64,000 bases of DNA from an uncultured Pelagibacteraceae bacterium. Its GTDB lineage: Bacteria > Pseudomonadota > Alphaproteobacteria > Pelagibacterales > AG-422-B15. Under the pieces are notes generated by a model. The model ran no database searches. It had not been told where the DNA came from and saw only the letters and a program-made list of their open reading frames with translations. Shown here in pieces: positions 40,070-49,568 of this stretch; positions within the stretch are counted from its first letter, which is position 1, and every line of letters begins with the position of its first letter. The stretch is from positions 1-64,000 of the forward strand of contig CABZLP010000001.1 of the NCBI GenBank assembly GCA_902526565.1, given 5' to 3'. Position numbers and translations under genes: made by a program.

Positions 40070-41584
40070 ATGAAAATATTTGACTCACAATCTGGCCTCA
40101 GTTTTGACTTTAATGAAAAACATGAAGCTGCAAATATTTCTCCTTTTGGATTTAGAGAATATGATGCCCGATGGCTCTATCCAGATCAGATAAATAAAAA
40201 AGGCCTTGAGGTTTTTGGTTATGGTTTAGGCCAATATATATCTGATGTTAAAGGGAGTGGATCTTCAATCGTAGTTGGTCATGATTATAGATCCTATAGC
40301 GAAGAAGTAAAATATCATGTCGTAAAAGGTTTACTGTCCTCAGGTTTAAAAGCGATGGACATCGGACTTTCAGTGTCACCAATGGTTTATTTTTCTCAAC
40401 ACCATTTAAATGCAGATAGCTTAGCCATGATCACTGCCAGTCATAATGAAAATGGCTGGACTGGAATTAAATGTGGTATTGAAAAATCACTTACCTTTGG
40501 GCCTGAAGAAGTGAAATCAATTAAAAAAATTGTTGATAACAATCATAACACCAAGATAGAAAATAATGGGGTGTATCAATTTATTCCTGGGGTGAAAGAT
40601 GAATACATTGATTACCTATTATCAAATATAAAAATTAAAAAAGGAATTAAAGTTGTGGTTGCGTGTGGTAATGGAACCGCTGGAGCTTTTGCACCAGAAT
40701 TGCTGAAACGTTTGGGTTGTGATGTGATAGAGTTACACTGTGATTTAGATTTTAAATTTCCAAATTATAATCCAAACCCTGAGGACTTAGTAATGCTAAA
40801 GGACTTATCAGAGAATGTTGTTAAGTATAATGCTGACGTTGGTCTTGCTTTTGACGGTGATGGTGACAGGCTTGGCGTAGTAGATGATAAAGGGGAAGAA
40901 ATATTTTCTGATAAAATAGGATTATTATTATCTGAGTTTTTGTCATATGACTTTCCAGAATCAAAGTTTGTAATCGATGTTAAATCTACAGGGCTTTATT
41001 TTGAAAGTTCAATACTCAAGAAAAATAATTGTACAGTCGATATGTGGAAAACAGGGCATTCTCATATGAAAAGAAGAGTTAAAGAAATAGGTGCGCTATG
41101 TGGTTTTGAAAAAAGTGGTCATTTTTTTATTAACGATCCATTAGGACTAGGTTTCGATGATGGATTAAAATCTGCATGTTTAATGCTACAATATTTAAGT
41201 AATGACTTAACAACAAAATTATCAAATAAGAAATTAGAAATTAAGAAGACTTTTCAGTCTCCAACTATGGCCCCTTATTGTGAAGATAGTGAAAAGTATC
41301 AAGTTGTAGACTCAATTATAAAAAAAATTATCGAGTCAAAAGAAAAGAGTGAACAGGTTGGAAATCAAACCATTAAAAAAATAATTACAATAAATGGTAT
41401 TCGGTTTGAACTTTCTAACGGGTCCTGGGGATTGGTAAGGGCCTCTTCCAATAAACCATCTTTAGTAATTGTTATTGAAAGCTATGAGTCTAATAATGAA
41501 GTTGAGTTGATCTTTAATTATATAAATGAACTTCTCGACCAGACAGGCAAGGTTGGTGAATATGATCAGACATTAACTGGTTAA
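40070..41584 (+). CDS. Phosphomannomutase/phosphoglucomutase
   Basis: FGFREYDARWLYPDQINKKG, MITASHNENGWTGIKCG, GLAFDGDGDRLGVVD, GFEKSGHFF. Confidence 0.93.
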   Translation: MKIFDSQSGLSFDFNEKHEAANISPFGFREYDARWLYPDQINKKGLEVFGYGLGQYISDVKGSGSSIVVGHDYRSYSEEVKYHVVKGLLSSGLKAMDIGLSVSPMVYFSQHHLNADSLAMITASHNENGWTGIKCGIEKSLTFGPEEVKSIKKIVDNNHNTKIENNGVYQFIPGVKDEYIDYLLSNIKIKKGIKVVVACGNGTAGAFAPELLKRLGCDVIELHCDLDFKFPNYNPNPEDLVMLKDLSENVVKYNADVGLAFDGDGDRLGVVDDKGEEIFSDKIGLLLSEFLSYDFPESKFVIDVKSTGLYFESSILKKNNCTVDMWKTGHSHMKRRVKEIGALCGFEKSGHFFINDPLGLGFDDGLKSACLMLQYLSNDLTTKLSNKKLEIKKTFQSPTMAPYCEDSEKYQVVDSIIKKIIESKEKSEQVGNQTIKKIITINGIRFELSNGSWGLVRASSNKPSLVIVIESYESNNEVELIFNYINELLDQTGKVGEYDQTLTG

Positions 41585-42424
41585 TGATAGCCATTCCAGA
41601 TAGAACCTGATAGACATAAACAAAATAAATATTCCAAAAAGAAGGTTTAATTTACTTCTAGATAAATAGTGAGCAAACTTAACTCCAATCGGGGCACCAA
41701 TTATCGTTATAGGTGTAATTAATATAAGTCCTACAAGGCTCACGTAGCCAAAGGATAATGGTAAATCGACATTGTTTTGTAAGCCTGCAATCATAAATCC
41801 TATTGTTCCAGGTACAGCAACAATGGTTCCAATTCCAGCTGCTGTTCCAATCGCTTTGTGAATTTCAAAATTATATAGTTTAAGTATAGGAATACTTATT
41901 GACCCGCCACCTACTCCGATAATCACTGAGAGAAAACCAATTACCGAACCAAATCCATGACCAGTGAAATTTTGTGGGAAAGAAGAAGATAGTTTCCATT
42001 TATCTTGCCAGAAAAAAAACTGCGCTGCGACAAATAATAATATTATTGAGTAAATCAAAATAAGCATGCTTCCCTCCAGATAAGACACTGCAACAGAGCC
42101 GCAAATAACGCCAACGATTATAGAAATAAATATAAACTTTAAGAAATCTATATTTACAGAATTTTTCCTAGCATGACTTACTGCAGAAATAATTGATATT
42201 GGAACGATATTTGCAAGTGATGTACCAACCGCTAAGTGCATTCTTATACTTTCATCTACTTCAGCTAGAGTAAAAATATAGTATAGAGCAGGCACTACTA
42301 CGACACCTCCTCCAATGCCAAAAAGACCCGCTATAAAACCAGCAAAAATGCCTGTGCTGATCAATAAGGAAATAGAAAAAAGCAAGTCGCCTGACGCAAC
42401 ATTGCTAAAAATTGTACTGAACAC
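41573..42424 (-). CDS. TauE/SafE (TSUP) family membrane permease
   Basis: GIFAGFIAGLFGIGGGVVVVPALYYIF repeated as GFLSVIIGVGGGSISIPILKLY; multi-TM. Confidence 0.92.
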   Translation of the reverse strand: MFSTIFSNVASGDLLFSISLLISTGIFAGFIAGLFGIGGGVVVVPALYYIFTLAEVDESIRMHLAVGTSLANIVPISIISAVSHARKNSVNIDFLKFIFISIIVGVICGSVAVSYLEGSMLILIYSIILLFVAAQFFFWQDKWKLSSSFPQNFTGHGFGSVIGFLSVIIGVGGGSISIPILKLYNFEIHKAIGTAAGIGTIVAVPGTIGFMIAGLQNNVDLPLSFGYVSLVGLILITPITIIGAPIGVKFAHYLSRSKLNLLFGIFILFMSIRFYLEWLSLTS

Positions 42425-42434
42425 TTAACTAATA

Positions 42435-43718
42435 TTAGTTTTTGCCAGATGGCAACTCGTTGAAAGGCAGTTTTTTATCTGGCCTTTCATCTTGCGGCAA
42501 ACCTAAAACTCTCTCTGCGATAATATTTCTTAAAACTTCGTCAGTACCGCCAGCAATTCTCATGGCAGCGGAGAAAAAATAACCGTTTTGGAATAAGTTC
42601 TTAAGTATTGGATTTTTATCTTGGTGAACCATGCCCGACATATCCATCAAATCAAGTGCGTAAGATGATACATCTTGCATTTTTGATGCTGTAACTAATT
42701 TACTTATTGAAAGCTCAGGTCCAGGTGTTTGGCCTTTTGATAAAGCGGTCATGCTTCTGTATTTCGTATATTGCAAACCACGCGACTGAATGTACCAGTC
42801 AGCCATTTTTTGTCTTACTTCACTATTTTTTACAGCGAGACCATCTTCAACTTCAATCTCTTTTGAGGCTTCAAAAATTTGGTCGAAATCTAAGCCTGGA
42901 GGATCTCCTACCGCTAATCTTTCATTCATTAGAGTAGTAAGTGATACTTTCCACCCGTCACCCTCTGCGCCAATTCTTTGACTATCAGGTATGCGGACAT
43001 CATTGAAAAATACTTCATTGAAATTGGCTGAACCAGAAATCTGTTTAATAGGTTTAGCTTCAATGCCTGGTGTTTTCATATCAACATAGAAATATGTAAG
43101 CCCTTTGTGTTTTAGGGCGGTAGGGTCAGATCGGGCAACAATCATTCCATAATCGGCAAAATGAGCTCCTGAAGTCCATACCTTTTGACCATTTAGTACC
43201 CATTCATTACCGTCCTTTTCAGCCTTCATTCTTATACCAGCTAAATCTGATCCTGCTGAAGGTTCAGAAAATAATTGGCACCAAATTTCCTCGCCTGTAA
43301 TCATTTTTGGTAGGAATCTTTTTTTATCTTCATCATTGCCCCAAGCCATCATAGTTGGTCCAAGCATGCCAATTCCAATTTCAAAATATCCTGAATGAAC
43401 AAAATAGTCATGTTCTTCTTGAGCGTATATAACTTGCTCTATAGGAGTACCTCCATAACCTCCGAATTCCTTTGGCCATAAAATAGCGGCAAATCCTGCA
43501 TCAGCTTTTTTTCTTTGCCATTCTTTAGCATTCTCGAGTGCTACCTTTGCAGCATCTTCACCTTTTACAGTTTCTGGTGCACCAGCGCTTGAAATAGACG
43601 ATCCAGAATCGCCATTTGGTTTTGCTGCCAGAGTAGATCTTTTTTCTGCATTTTCTTCCAGAAAAGCTCTTACTTTTTTTCTAAATTCAGCTTCTTGGGG
43701 TGTGTCGTTAAAGTCCAT
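42435..43718 (-). CDS. Acyl-CoA dehydrogenase family protein (large-type partner)
   Basis: FAAILWPKEFGGYGGTPIEQVIYAQEE, CQLFSEPSAGSDLAGIRMKA, NGQKVWTSGAHFADYG, GGTDEVLRNIIAERVLGLP. Confidence 0.94.
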   Translation of the reverse strand: MDFNDTPQEAEFRKKVRAFLEENAEKRSTLAAKPNGDSGSSISSAGAPETVKGEDAAKVALENAKEWQRKKADAGFAAILWPKEFGGYGGTPIEQVIYAQEEHDYFVHSGYFEIGIGMLGPTMMAWGNDEDKKRFLPKMITGEEIWCQLFSEPSAGSDLAGIRMKAEKDGNEWVLNGQKVWTSGAHFADYGMIVARSDPTALKHKGLTYFYVDMKTPGIEAKPIKQISGSANFNEVFFNDVRIPDSQRIGAEGDGWKVSLTTLMNERLAVGDPPGLDFDQIFEASKEIEVEDGLAVKNSEVRQKMADWYIQSRGLQYTKYRSMTALSKGQTPGPELSISKLVTASKMQDVSSYALDLMDMSGMVHQDKNPILKNLFQNGYFFSAAMRIAGGTDEVLRNIIAERVLGLPQDERPDKKLPFNELPSGKN

Positions 43719-43720
43719 CT

Positions 43721-44851
43721 TTAAACTATATTCCTTTTTTCAAGATTTGAAATTAAATTTTCTTTCCACTGACGAATACTTCCAATATTTAAAGAAAGTA
43801 GTTTAGATCTACGATAAAACAAGTGGCAGTCATATTCCCAGGTAAAACCAACTCCTCCATGTATTTGAATATTTTCCTGAGACGCGTAATTGTATGCTTC
43901 TGAGGCACTGACCCTTGCACCTGCAGCAGCAATTGGCAGTTCATTTGAGTCTGTACTTAGCGCCCAGGCACCATAATAAGCATTTGATCTTGCTAATTCA
44001 ATTTTGACGTACATATCTGCCATCTTGTGTTTTAAGGCTTGGAATGCACCTATCTGCTTTCCAAAAGCAAAACGCTCAAGTGAATATTTCTTTGCTTCAT
44101 CAAGTGAGACCTGTGCCCCACCTACTTGCTCGAACGAAAATAAAACAGCTGCTCTATTAAGTATATCATCAATCATATCCCATCCACTTCCCTCTTCTCC
44201 GAGTCTTTCACATGCAACATTTTCTAAATTTACAGTGCAAGCAGGTCTCGTGGGATCAATGGTGTCTAAGTTTGAAATATTTACACCAGGATCATTTCTA
44301 TCAATAATAAAAAGAGAGAGCGAATTATAATTTGAATTATTGTCAGAATTTGCAGCAACAATGATATAGTCAGCTGACTCGCCATCAGAAACAGGATTTT
44401 TAGATCCATTTAATTTACCTGAAGTATGCAGTACCTTGATGTTGTTAGGTTTTGGCTTGCCATTAGTTTCGGATAAAGCGAATGTTCCAATTTTTTCACC
44501 AGATGCAATGAGTGGTAAATATTTTTTCTTTTGTTCGTCCGTACCATAAGATTTTAAAAATTCCGCAAAGATATAAATCGAGGAAGAAAATGGTGTGGGC
44601 GCAAGAGCTCTGCCTAACTCTTCAGCTATGACGCATAATTCCAACATGCCTAAACCAAGTCCTCCATATTCTTCAGGTATTGCGGTTCCCGTCCAACCTA
44701 ATTCAGAAATTTGAGACCAAAGATCAGCATCATAATTTTGCTCATGGTTTTCTAGAATGCTTCTTACGGACTTTCTGTCGCATTTATCTTGTAAAAACTT
44801 TCTTGCTTGATCGCGCAAAAGCTTTTGATCATCTGAAAAGTCAAAATTCAT
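43721..44851 (-). CDS. Acyl-CoA dehydrogenase family protein (small-type partner)
   Basis: MNFDFSDDQKLLRDQARKFLQDK, IPEEYGGLGLGMLELCVIAEELGRALAPTP, FGKQIGAFQALKHKMADMYVKIELARS, QIHGGVGFTWEYDCHLFYRR. Confidence 0.94.
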   Translation of the reverse strand: MNFDFSDDQKLLRDQARKFLQDKCDRKSVRSILENHEQNYDADLWSQISELGWTGTAIPEEYGGLGLGMLELCVIAEELGRALAPTPFSSSIYIFAEFLKSYGTDEQKKKYLPLIASGEKIGTFALSETNGKPKPNNIKVLHTSGKLNGSKNPVSDGESADYIIVAANSDNNSNYNSLSLFIIDRNDPGVNISNLDTIDPTRPACTVNLENVACERLGEEGSGWDMIDDILNRAAVLFSFEQVGGAQVSLDEAKKYSLERFAFGKQIGAFQALKHKMADMYVKIELARSNAYYGAWALSTDSNELPIAAAGARVSASEAYNYASQENIQIHGGVGFTWEYDCHLFYRRSKLLSLNIGSIRQWKENLISNLEKRNIV

Positions 44852-44856
44852 ATTAA

Positions 44857-45552
44857 TTATTCTTTTGGTGTATTATCATCTTCAATGTCAGATGTAACTT
44901 CAGGCAGATCTTCGACATAAATAGCTTCATTTTCGTTAGTCTCCTCAAGATGATCACTATCTGTAATGCTTTCATCTTCAAAAGATGAATTTTCTCTAAT
45001 TGTATCGTTTATAGACTGGTCAGCTGTCTCCTCATGAACTGTTTCAATACTATCTGTCAATGGGACTTCAAGTTCTGGTCTATCTAATGCATCCTCGGGC
45101 TCATTAAGACCAGGAGTTTCATTTATATCTGTTGAAATCTCAGGCGAGACTTCTCCATCGCTTATTGTATCATCAGCTGGTTTAGCTCTTGTTTCAACTC
45201 TTGGGGATCTAGCGGTAAATTTACGAGTTGCAGACTTTTCCATTTCAGATTTCGACAATCCTCCTTGATACATCTGCCTAAACGTATCATTATCCACTTC
45301 CTCTAATTCTTCTTCTTCTTCATAATCTGGAATTTGTCTCAACTTAGATACAATACTTTCTTTTAATTCTTCAGCTGTAATTTTAGATTCACTGATTTCT
45401 CTGAGCGCTATTACAGGCTTTTTGTCATTTTCGGGATCAACAGCTGGAGTAGCTCCCCTACCCAATTGAACTGCTCTTTCTTTTGCAAGAATAACTAAAT
45501 CATACTGGTTATTTATAAGTCTTATGCAATCCTCAACGGTAATACGTGCCAT
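44857..45552 (-). CDS. rpoZ: DNA-directed RNA polymerase omega subunit with long acidic C-terminal extension
   Basis: MARITVEDCIRLINNQYDLVILAKERAVQL...KKPVIALREISESKITAEELKESIVSKL, then about 155 further residues rich in D/E/S/T. Confidence 0.9.
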   Translation of the reverse strand: MARITVEDCIRLINNQYDLVILAKERAVQLGRGATPAVDPENDKKPVIALREISESKITAEELKESIVSKLRQIPDYEEEEELEEVDNDTFRQMYQGGLSKSEMEKSATRKFTARSPRVETRAKPADDTISDGEVSPEISTDINETPGLNEPEDALDRPELEVPLTDSIETVHEETADQSINDTIRENSSFEDESITDSDHLEETNENEAIYVEDLPEVTSDIEDDNTPKE

Positions 45553-45611
45553 ACAATTATTTGAAATTGAAGTTGCTTTTTATTGTAATATGTAAATAAA
45601 TCAAGCTTTAT

Positions 45612-45818
45612 ATGATTAAAAATAATACACATGTAGATAGTCCATGCGTCAAAATATGTAAGTATAATGAGGCTTTTATGGACGGCAAGGTCTGTATTGG
45701 GTGTTTCAGAGAGCAGTTTGAAATAACTAATTGGTTAAGAATGTCTGATGAGGAAAAAGCCTTAGCACTAAAAGATGCTAATGAAAGACAGGAGGAATTT
45801 AAAAAATTTGATGCTTAG
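45612..45818 (+). CDS. DUF1289 family protein
   Basis: DSPCVKICKYNEAFMDGKVCIGCFREQFEITNWLRMSDEEK. Confidence 0.92.
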   Translation: MIKNNTHVDSPCVKICKYNEAFMDGKVCIGCFREQFEITNWLRMSDEEKALALKDANERQEEFKKFDA

Positions 45819-46236
45819 TATTAGTTGGGCTTGTAAAGCAACATGGAAAACTTCAAGCTACAATACTTTGTGGTGTCTTATTGGCTGCAGTATTGGAGAC
45901 TTTGGTACAATATTTTATTTTCAAATGATAGATCATTCCCTGTCAATTTATCTTGTGATGATAATTGCTATATTCAATGGACTTGTAACAAGTATTTTGT
46001 TAGAGACTTTTATTTTAATGAAAAGTTTTCCTTTTTCAGAAGCTTTGAATATCGCTTTCAAAATGAGCTTCATTAGTATGATAGCAATGGAGATTTCGAT
46101 GAATTTAACAGATCTTATTTTTGCAGGAGGTGTATTAACCATTACTATTATTCCTTTCATGCTCTTAGCAGGGTTTGTCACTCCACTGCCCTATAATTAC
46201 TATAGGCTTAAAAAATATAATGAATCATGTCACTGA
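45811..46236 (+). CDS. DUF4396-like integral membrane protein
   Basis: SWACKATWKTSSYNTLWCLIGCSIGD plus TM helices. The start likely overlaps the DUF1289 stop (ATGCTTAG) rather than the ORF-track 45775. Confidence 0.7.
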   Translation: MLSISWACKATWKTSSYNTLWCLIGCSIGDFGTIFYFQMIDHSLSIYLVMIIAIFNGLVTSILLETFILMKSFPFSEALNIAFKMSFISMIAMEISMNLTDLIFAGGVLTITIIPFMLLAGFVTPLPYNYYRLKKYNESCH

Positions 46237-46240
46237 GTAA

Positions 46241-47101
46241 ATGTTAGAAAAAGAATTTGAAGTAGAATCTAAAAAGATAGTTACATATAGGAAAGAAAAA
46301 CCTGGCGCAGATAAATTTTACTTTTCTCATGCAAATGGATTTAGTGGTAGAGTCTACAATAAACTATTATTAAACATTAGTGATAGTTACGAAGTCATAA
46401 CTTATGATATGCGAGGTCATGGAAATACAACCCTAAAAGCTGATCCAAACAAATTAAAATCTTGGTACACTTTTAAAAATGACCTAATAGAACTTATCAA
46501 AATGGAAAGTAAACCTGTTGTGCTTTCAGGTCATTCAATGGGTGGAACCGCAAGTTTGCTTGTAGCTTTGTCCAATCCTGATCTCGTGAGTAAGTTAATA
46601 CTTGTTGATCCAGTAATATTGCCTTTGAGATACATTTTATCTTATAAGTTTTTACAATTTACTGGCCTCTCTCATTTAGTAAATCCACTAGCAAAAAATG
46701 CATCTATAAGAAGAAACGGATGGTCAAGTAAAGATGATGCTTTTCAATATTTCTCAAAAAAAAAATTATTTAAATACATTGATGAACAAATTATCAGAGA
46801 TTACGTTGAATATTGTACATATACTGACCAAAACAATGAACTCAAACTTAAATGCGAACCGAGCTGGGAGTCAGCTTGCTTCAAGTTGACATCACATGAA
46901 GTTTGGTTTGATCTAAAAAGAATAAACATACCTTTAAAAATAATTCTTACTCCAAATAGTGTGGTCTGCAATAAGCTAAGTCAGAAGAGAATAAAGAAAT
47001 ATAACCCTCAAACGGAAATATGCTTTATTGAAGACACAAGTCACATGCTTCCTTTAGAAAAAACCACTGAAGTATCAAGAGAAATCAATAATTTTCTGTA
47101 A
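46241..47101 (+). CDS. Alpha/beta hydrolase
   Basis: YFSHANGFSGRVY, YDMRGHGNTTL, VVLSGHSMGGTASLLVAL, catalytic DTSHMLPLE. Confidence 0.92.
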   Translation: MLEKEFEVESKKIVTYRKEKPGADKFYFSHANGFSGRVYNKLLLNISDSYEVITYDMRGHGNTTLKADPNKLKSWYTFKNDLIELIKMESKPVVLSGHSMGGTASLLVALSNPDLVSKLILVDPVILPLRYILSYKFLQFTGLSHLVNPLAKNASIRRNGWSSKDDAFQYFSKKKLFKYIDEQIIRDYVEYCTYTDQNNELKLKCEPSWESACFKLTSHEVWFDLKRINIPLKIILTPNSVVCNKLSQKRIKKYNPQTEICFIEDTSHMLPLEKTTEVSREINNFL

Positions 47102-47148
47102 ATTAACTATATCTATTATCTGAATGCTAAATCAGTTAAAATGATAAG

Positions 47149-48237
47149 ATGGATAATTTTTTAGACTTAGTTTCATCAGTTTGGTCTCAAGGAGTGTTTG
47201 GAATAGATTTCAATAATGTATTAATCGGTATTCTGATTCTTATACTTTTTGTCCTATTCAGATCTTTATTTTCAAAGATTGTTGTTGGAAGATTGAAAGC
47301 AATAGTAAAAAAATCTTCAACGCAAATTGATGATGAAGTTTTAGAGGCTTTTGATGGCCCACTGAGATTTTTTCCAATCGTAATCGGGGTATACATCAGC
47401 ACTCAGTATTTAAATTTGAACAGCACACTTGAAACAATTGCTGCTAATTTAAATACATCACTCATAACAATTCAAATATTCTGGTTCCTTTATAAAGTAA
47501 TTGATCCTTTTTCTTTTTTTATTCATAAATTTGGTGAACTGTTAACGTATGATTTAATTGATTGGGGTGTAAGGATACTTAAATTCTTTATCTTTATCAT
47601 TGGAGGTGCGGCAGTACTTGAAATATGGGGCATAAAAGTAGGACCCATATTAGCTGGCCTTGGATTATTAAGTGTTGCTGTTGCTTTAGGCGCTCAAGAT
47701 TTATTTAAAAACTTAATTTCAGGTATACTGATACTTCTTGAAAAAAGATTTCAAAATGGTGATTGGATAAAAGTTGAAAATATAGTTGAAGGCACTGTTG
47801 AAAAGATTGGGTTTCGCTCAACGCTTGTGAGAAGATTTGACTCCTCGCCAGTAATGGTCCCTAACTTTAACTTTGCCGAAAATGCTGTGACAAACTTTAG
47901 TAATATGAAAAGTCGCCGAATTTATTGGACCATTGGCTTAGAATATCGAACAACACATGATCAGCTAAGAAAAATAAGAGACGAGATTGAAAAATATCTA
48001 AAAGATAATGGAAACTTTGTAAAATCAAGTGAACAGCCATTGTTTGTTAGGATAGAAAAATTCTCAGACAGCTCAATTGATTTATTAGTTTATTGTTTTG
48101 CTACCACTACAAATTGGGGAGAATGGCTAGAGATAAAAGAAAACTTAGCATTTGAAATTAAAAGTATTGTTGAAAAGAATGATGCTGGCTTTGCTTTCCC
48201 TTCTCAATCCATATATATAGAAAAAGGATCGACCTAA
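47149..48237 (+). CDS. MscS-family mechanosensitive ion channel
   Basis: GLGLLSVAVALGAQDLFKNLISGILILLEKRFQNGDWIKVENIVEGTVEKIGFRSTLVRRFDSSPVMVPN. Confidence 0.93.
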   Translation: MDNFLDLVSSVWSQGVFGIDFNNVLIGILILILFVLFRSLFSKIVVGRLKAIVKKSSTQIDDEVLEAFDGPLRFFPIVIGVYISTQYLNLNSTLETIAANLNTSLITIQIFWFLYKVIDPFSFFIHKFGELLTYDLIDWGVRILKFFIFIIGGAAVLEIWGIKVGPILAGLGLLSVAVALGAQDLFKNLISGILILLEKRFQNGDWIKVENIVEGTVEKIGFRSTLVRRFDSSPVMVPNFNFAENAVTNFSNMKSRRIYWTIGLEYRTTHDQLRKIRDEIEKYLKDNGNFVKSSEQPLFVRIEKFSDSSIDLLVYCFATTTNWGEWLEIKENLAFEIKSIVEKNDAGFAFPSQSIYIEKGST

Positions 48238-49568
48238 AAAGACTCCTTTTGAAAAAGCTCTTTTTGATTAAGGGTATCTTGTAAATAGTATTTTTTAATC
48301 ATACGCATAGAATTAGACTCTTTGTTTTTAATGATATCTATCAGAAAATCTAGGTGAACTGCTTCGCTGTCACCATATAAATTAAATTTTCCACGTCTGT
48401 GTAAGCCCTCTGAGGAAATTTTGACTATTCTTTCTGCTAACTCCCATCCTTCAATATTATTAATAGTTGAGTAAAGACCATTCTTTAAAACGCCTGCTCT
48501 AAAATTCATTAAATCAGCATAATCGAACTGTCGTGTGATACTCAAAGCCTCCTCGAGAGCAGTCTCATCATAGAGGATACCTGTCCAAAAAGCAGGCAAT
48601 GCACATAATGTATCATACCCACCTGCATCAGCTCCTCTCATTTCAATGAATGTTTTTAATCTTACTTCGGTGAATATGGTAGAAATATGATCAGCCCAAT
48701 CTCTGATCGTAATCTGATCTCCAGAAAATTCGCTATGCTTACCCTCAATTAAGTCTGAGAATGAATAATCTGTACATTTTATATAATTACCATCTCTGAT
48801 TAGTGCATAAACAGGAATATCTAGAGCATAGTCTACATATTTTTCAAAGCTCATGTTTGGCTCAGTAAGAAATTTGGGTATGCCCGTCCGATCTGCATCA
48901 GTTCTTGTCCACACATGTCCTCTATAACTTTCAAAACCTGATGGTTGGTTATTTTTAAATGGCGAGTTAGCAAATAAGCCTGTCACTAATGGTTGAAGTA
49001 CAGATGAAACATTGATTTTTTTACCCATATCTTCCTCTGAAGTAAAATCAAAATTTGCTTGCACAGTTGCAGATTGATACATCATCTCTAAACCCAATCC
49101 ACCGAGCGACTTCATATAGGGAGTCATAATTTCTGCATATCTTTTTTTGGGAACCATTGGTATTTCTTCTAATGTTCCTATGGGCAAGAAGCCAATTCCT
49201 AGAAATCCAATATTATATTTTCTTTCTAAGTTTTTAGTTAAATCCAAATGACTGTTGATTTCACTACATGTTTCATGAACTGATTTAAGTGGAGCACCAG
49301 ATAACTCAAATTGACCTCCAGGTTCAAGAGTTATGCTTGCATTATTTTTTGTGAGGGCAATTGTATTTTTACCTTCTTTAACTTCTTTCCAGCCTTCTTT
49401 TACAAAATCTTGAAAGATAGATTGTATACTCACATCGCCATCATATGGGATCAAAGATAAATCATTTTGCTTAAAGATAAATTTCTCGTGCTCAGTGCCG
49501 ATCCTGAGAGTATCATCTTTTTTTATTCCTTCGCTGAAGTAGTTTATTAAATCTTTTTTATTAATCAT
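48234..49568 (-). CDS. gshA: Glutamate--cysteine ligase (alphaproteobacterial/plant type)
   Basis: LRIGTEHEKFIF, LEPGGQFELSGAPLKSVHETCSE, MRGADAGGYDTLCALPAFW. Confidence 0.93.
   Translation of the reverse strand: MINKKDLINYFSEGIKKDDTLRIGTEHEKFIFKQNDLSLIPYDGDVSIQSIFQDFVKEGWKEVKEGKNTIALTKNNASITLEPGGQFELSGAPLKSVHETCSEINSHLDLTKNLERKYNIGFLGIGFLPIGTLEEIPMVPKKRYAEIMTPYMKSLGGLGLEMMYQSATVQANFDFTSEEDMGKKINVSSVLQPLVTGLFANSPFKNNQPSGFESYRGHVWTRTDADRTGIPKFLTEPNMSFEKYVDYALDIPVYALIRDGNYIKCTDYSFSDLIEGKHSEFSGDQITIRDWADHISTIFTEVRLKTFIEMRGADAGGYDTLCALPAFWTGILYDETALEEALSITRQFDYADLMNFRAGVLKNGLYSTINNIEGWELAERIVKISSEGLHRRGKFNLYGDSEAVHLDFLIDIIKNKESNSMRMIKKYYLQDTLNQKELFQKESF

Noticed and set aside
45843-46181. Alternate-frame ORFs (77 aa each strand) inside the DUF4396-like gene
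   Set aside because: The DUF4396-like frame shows TM segments and Cys motifs and overlaps the upstream stop as ATGCTTAG; the others look like shadows.
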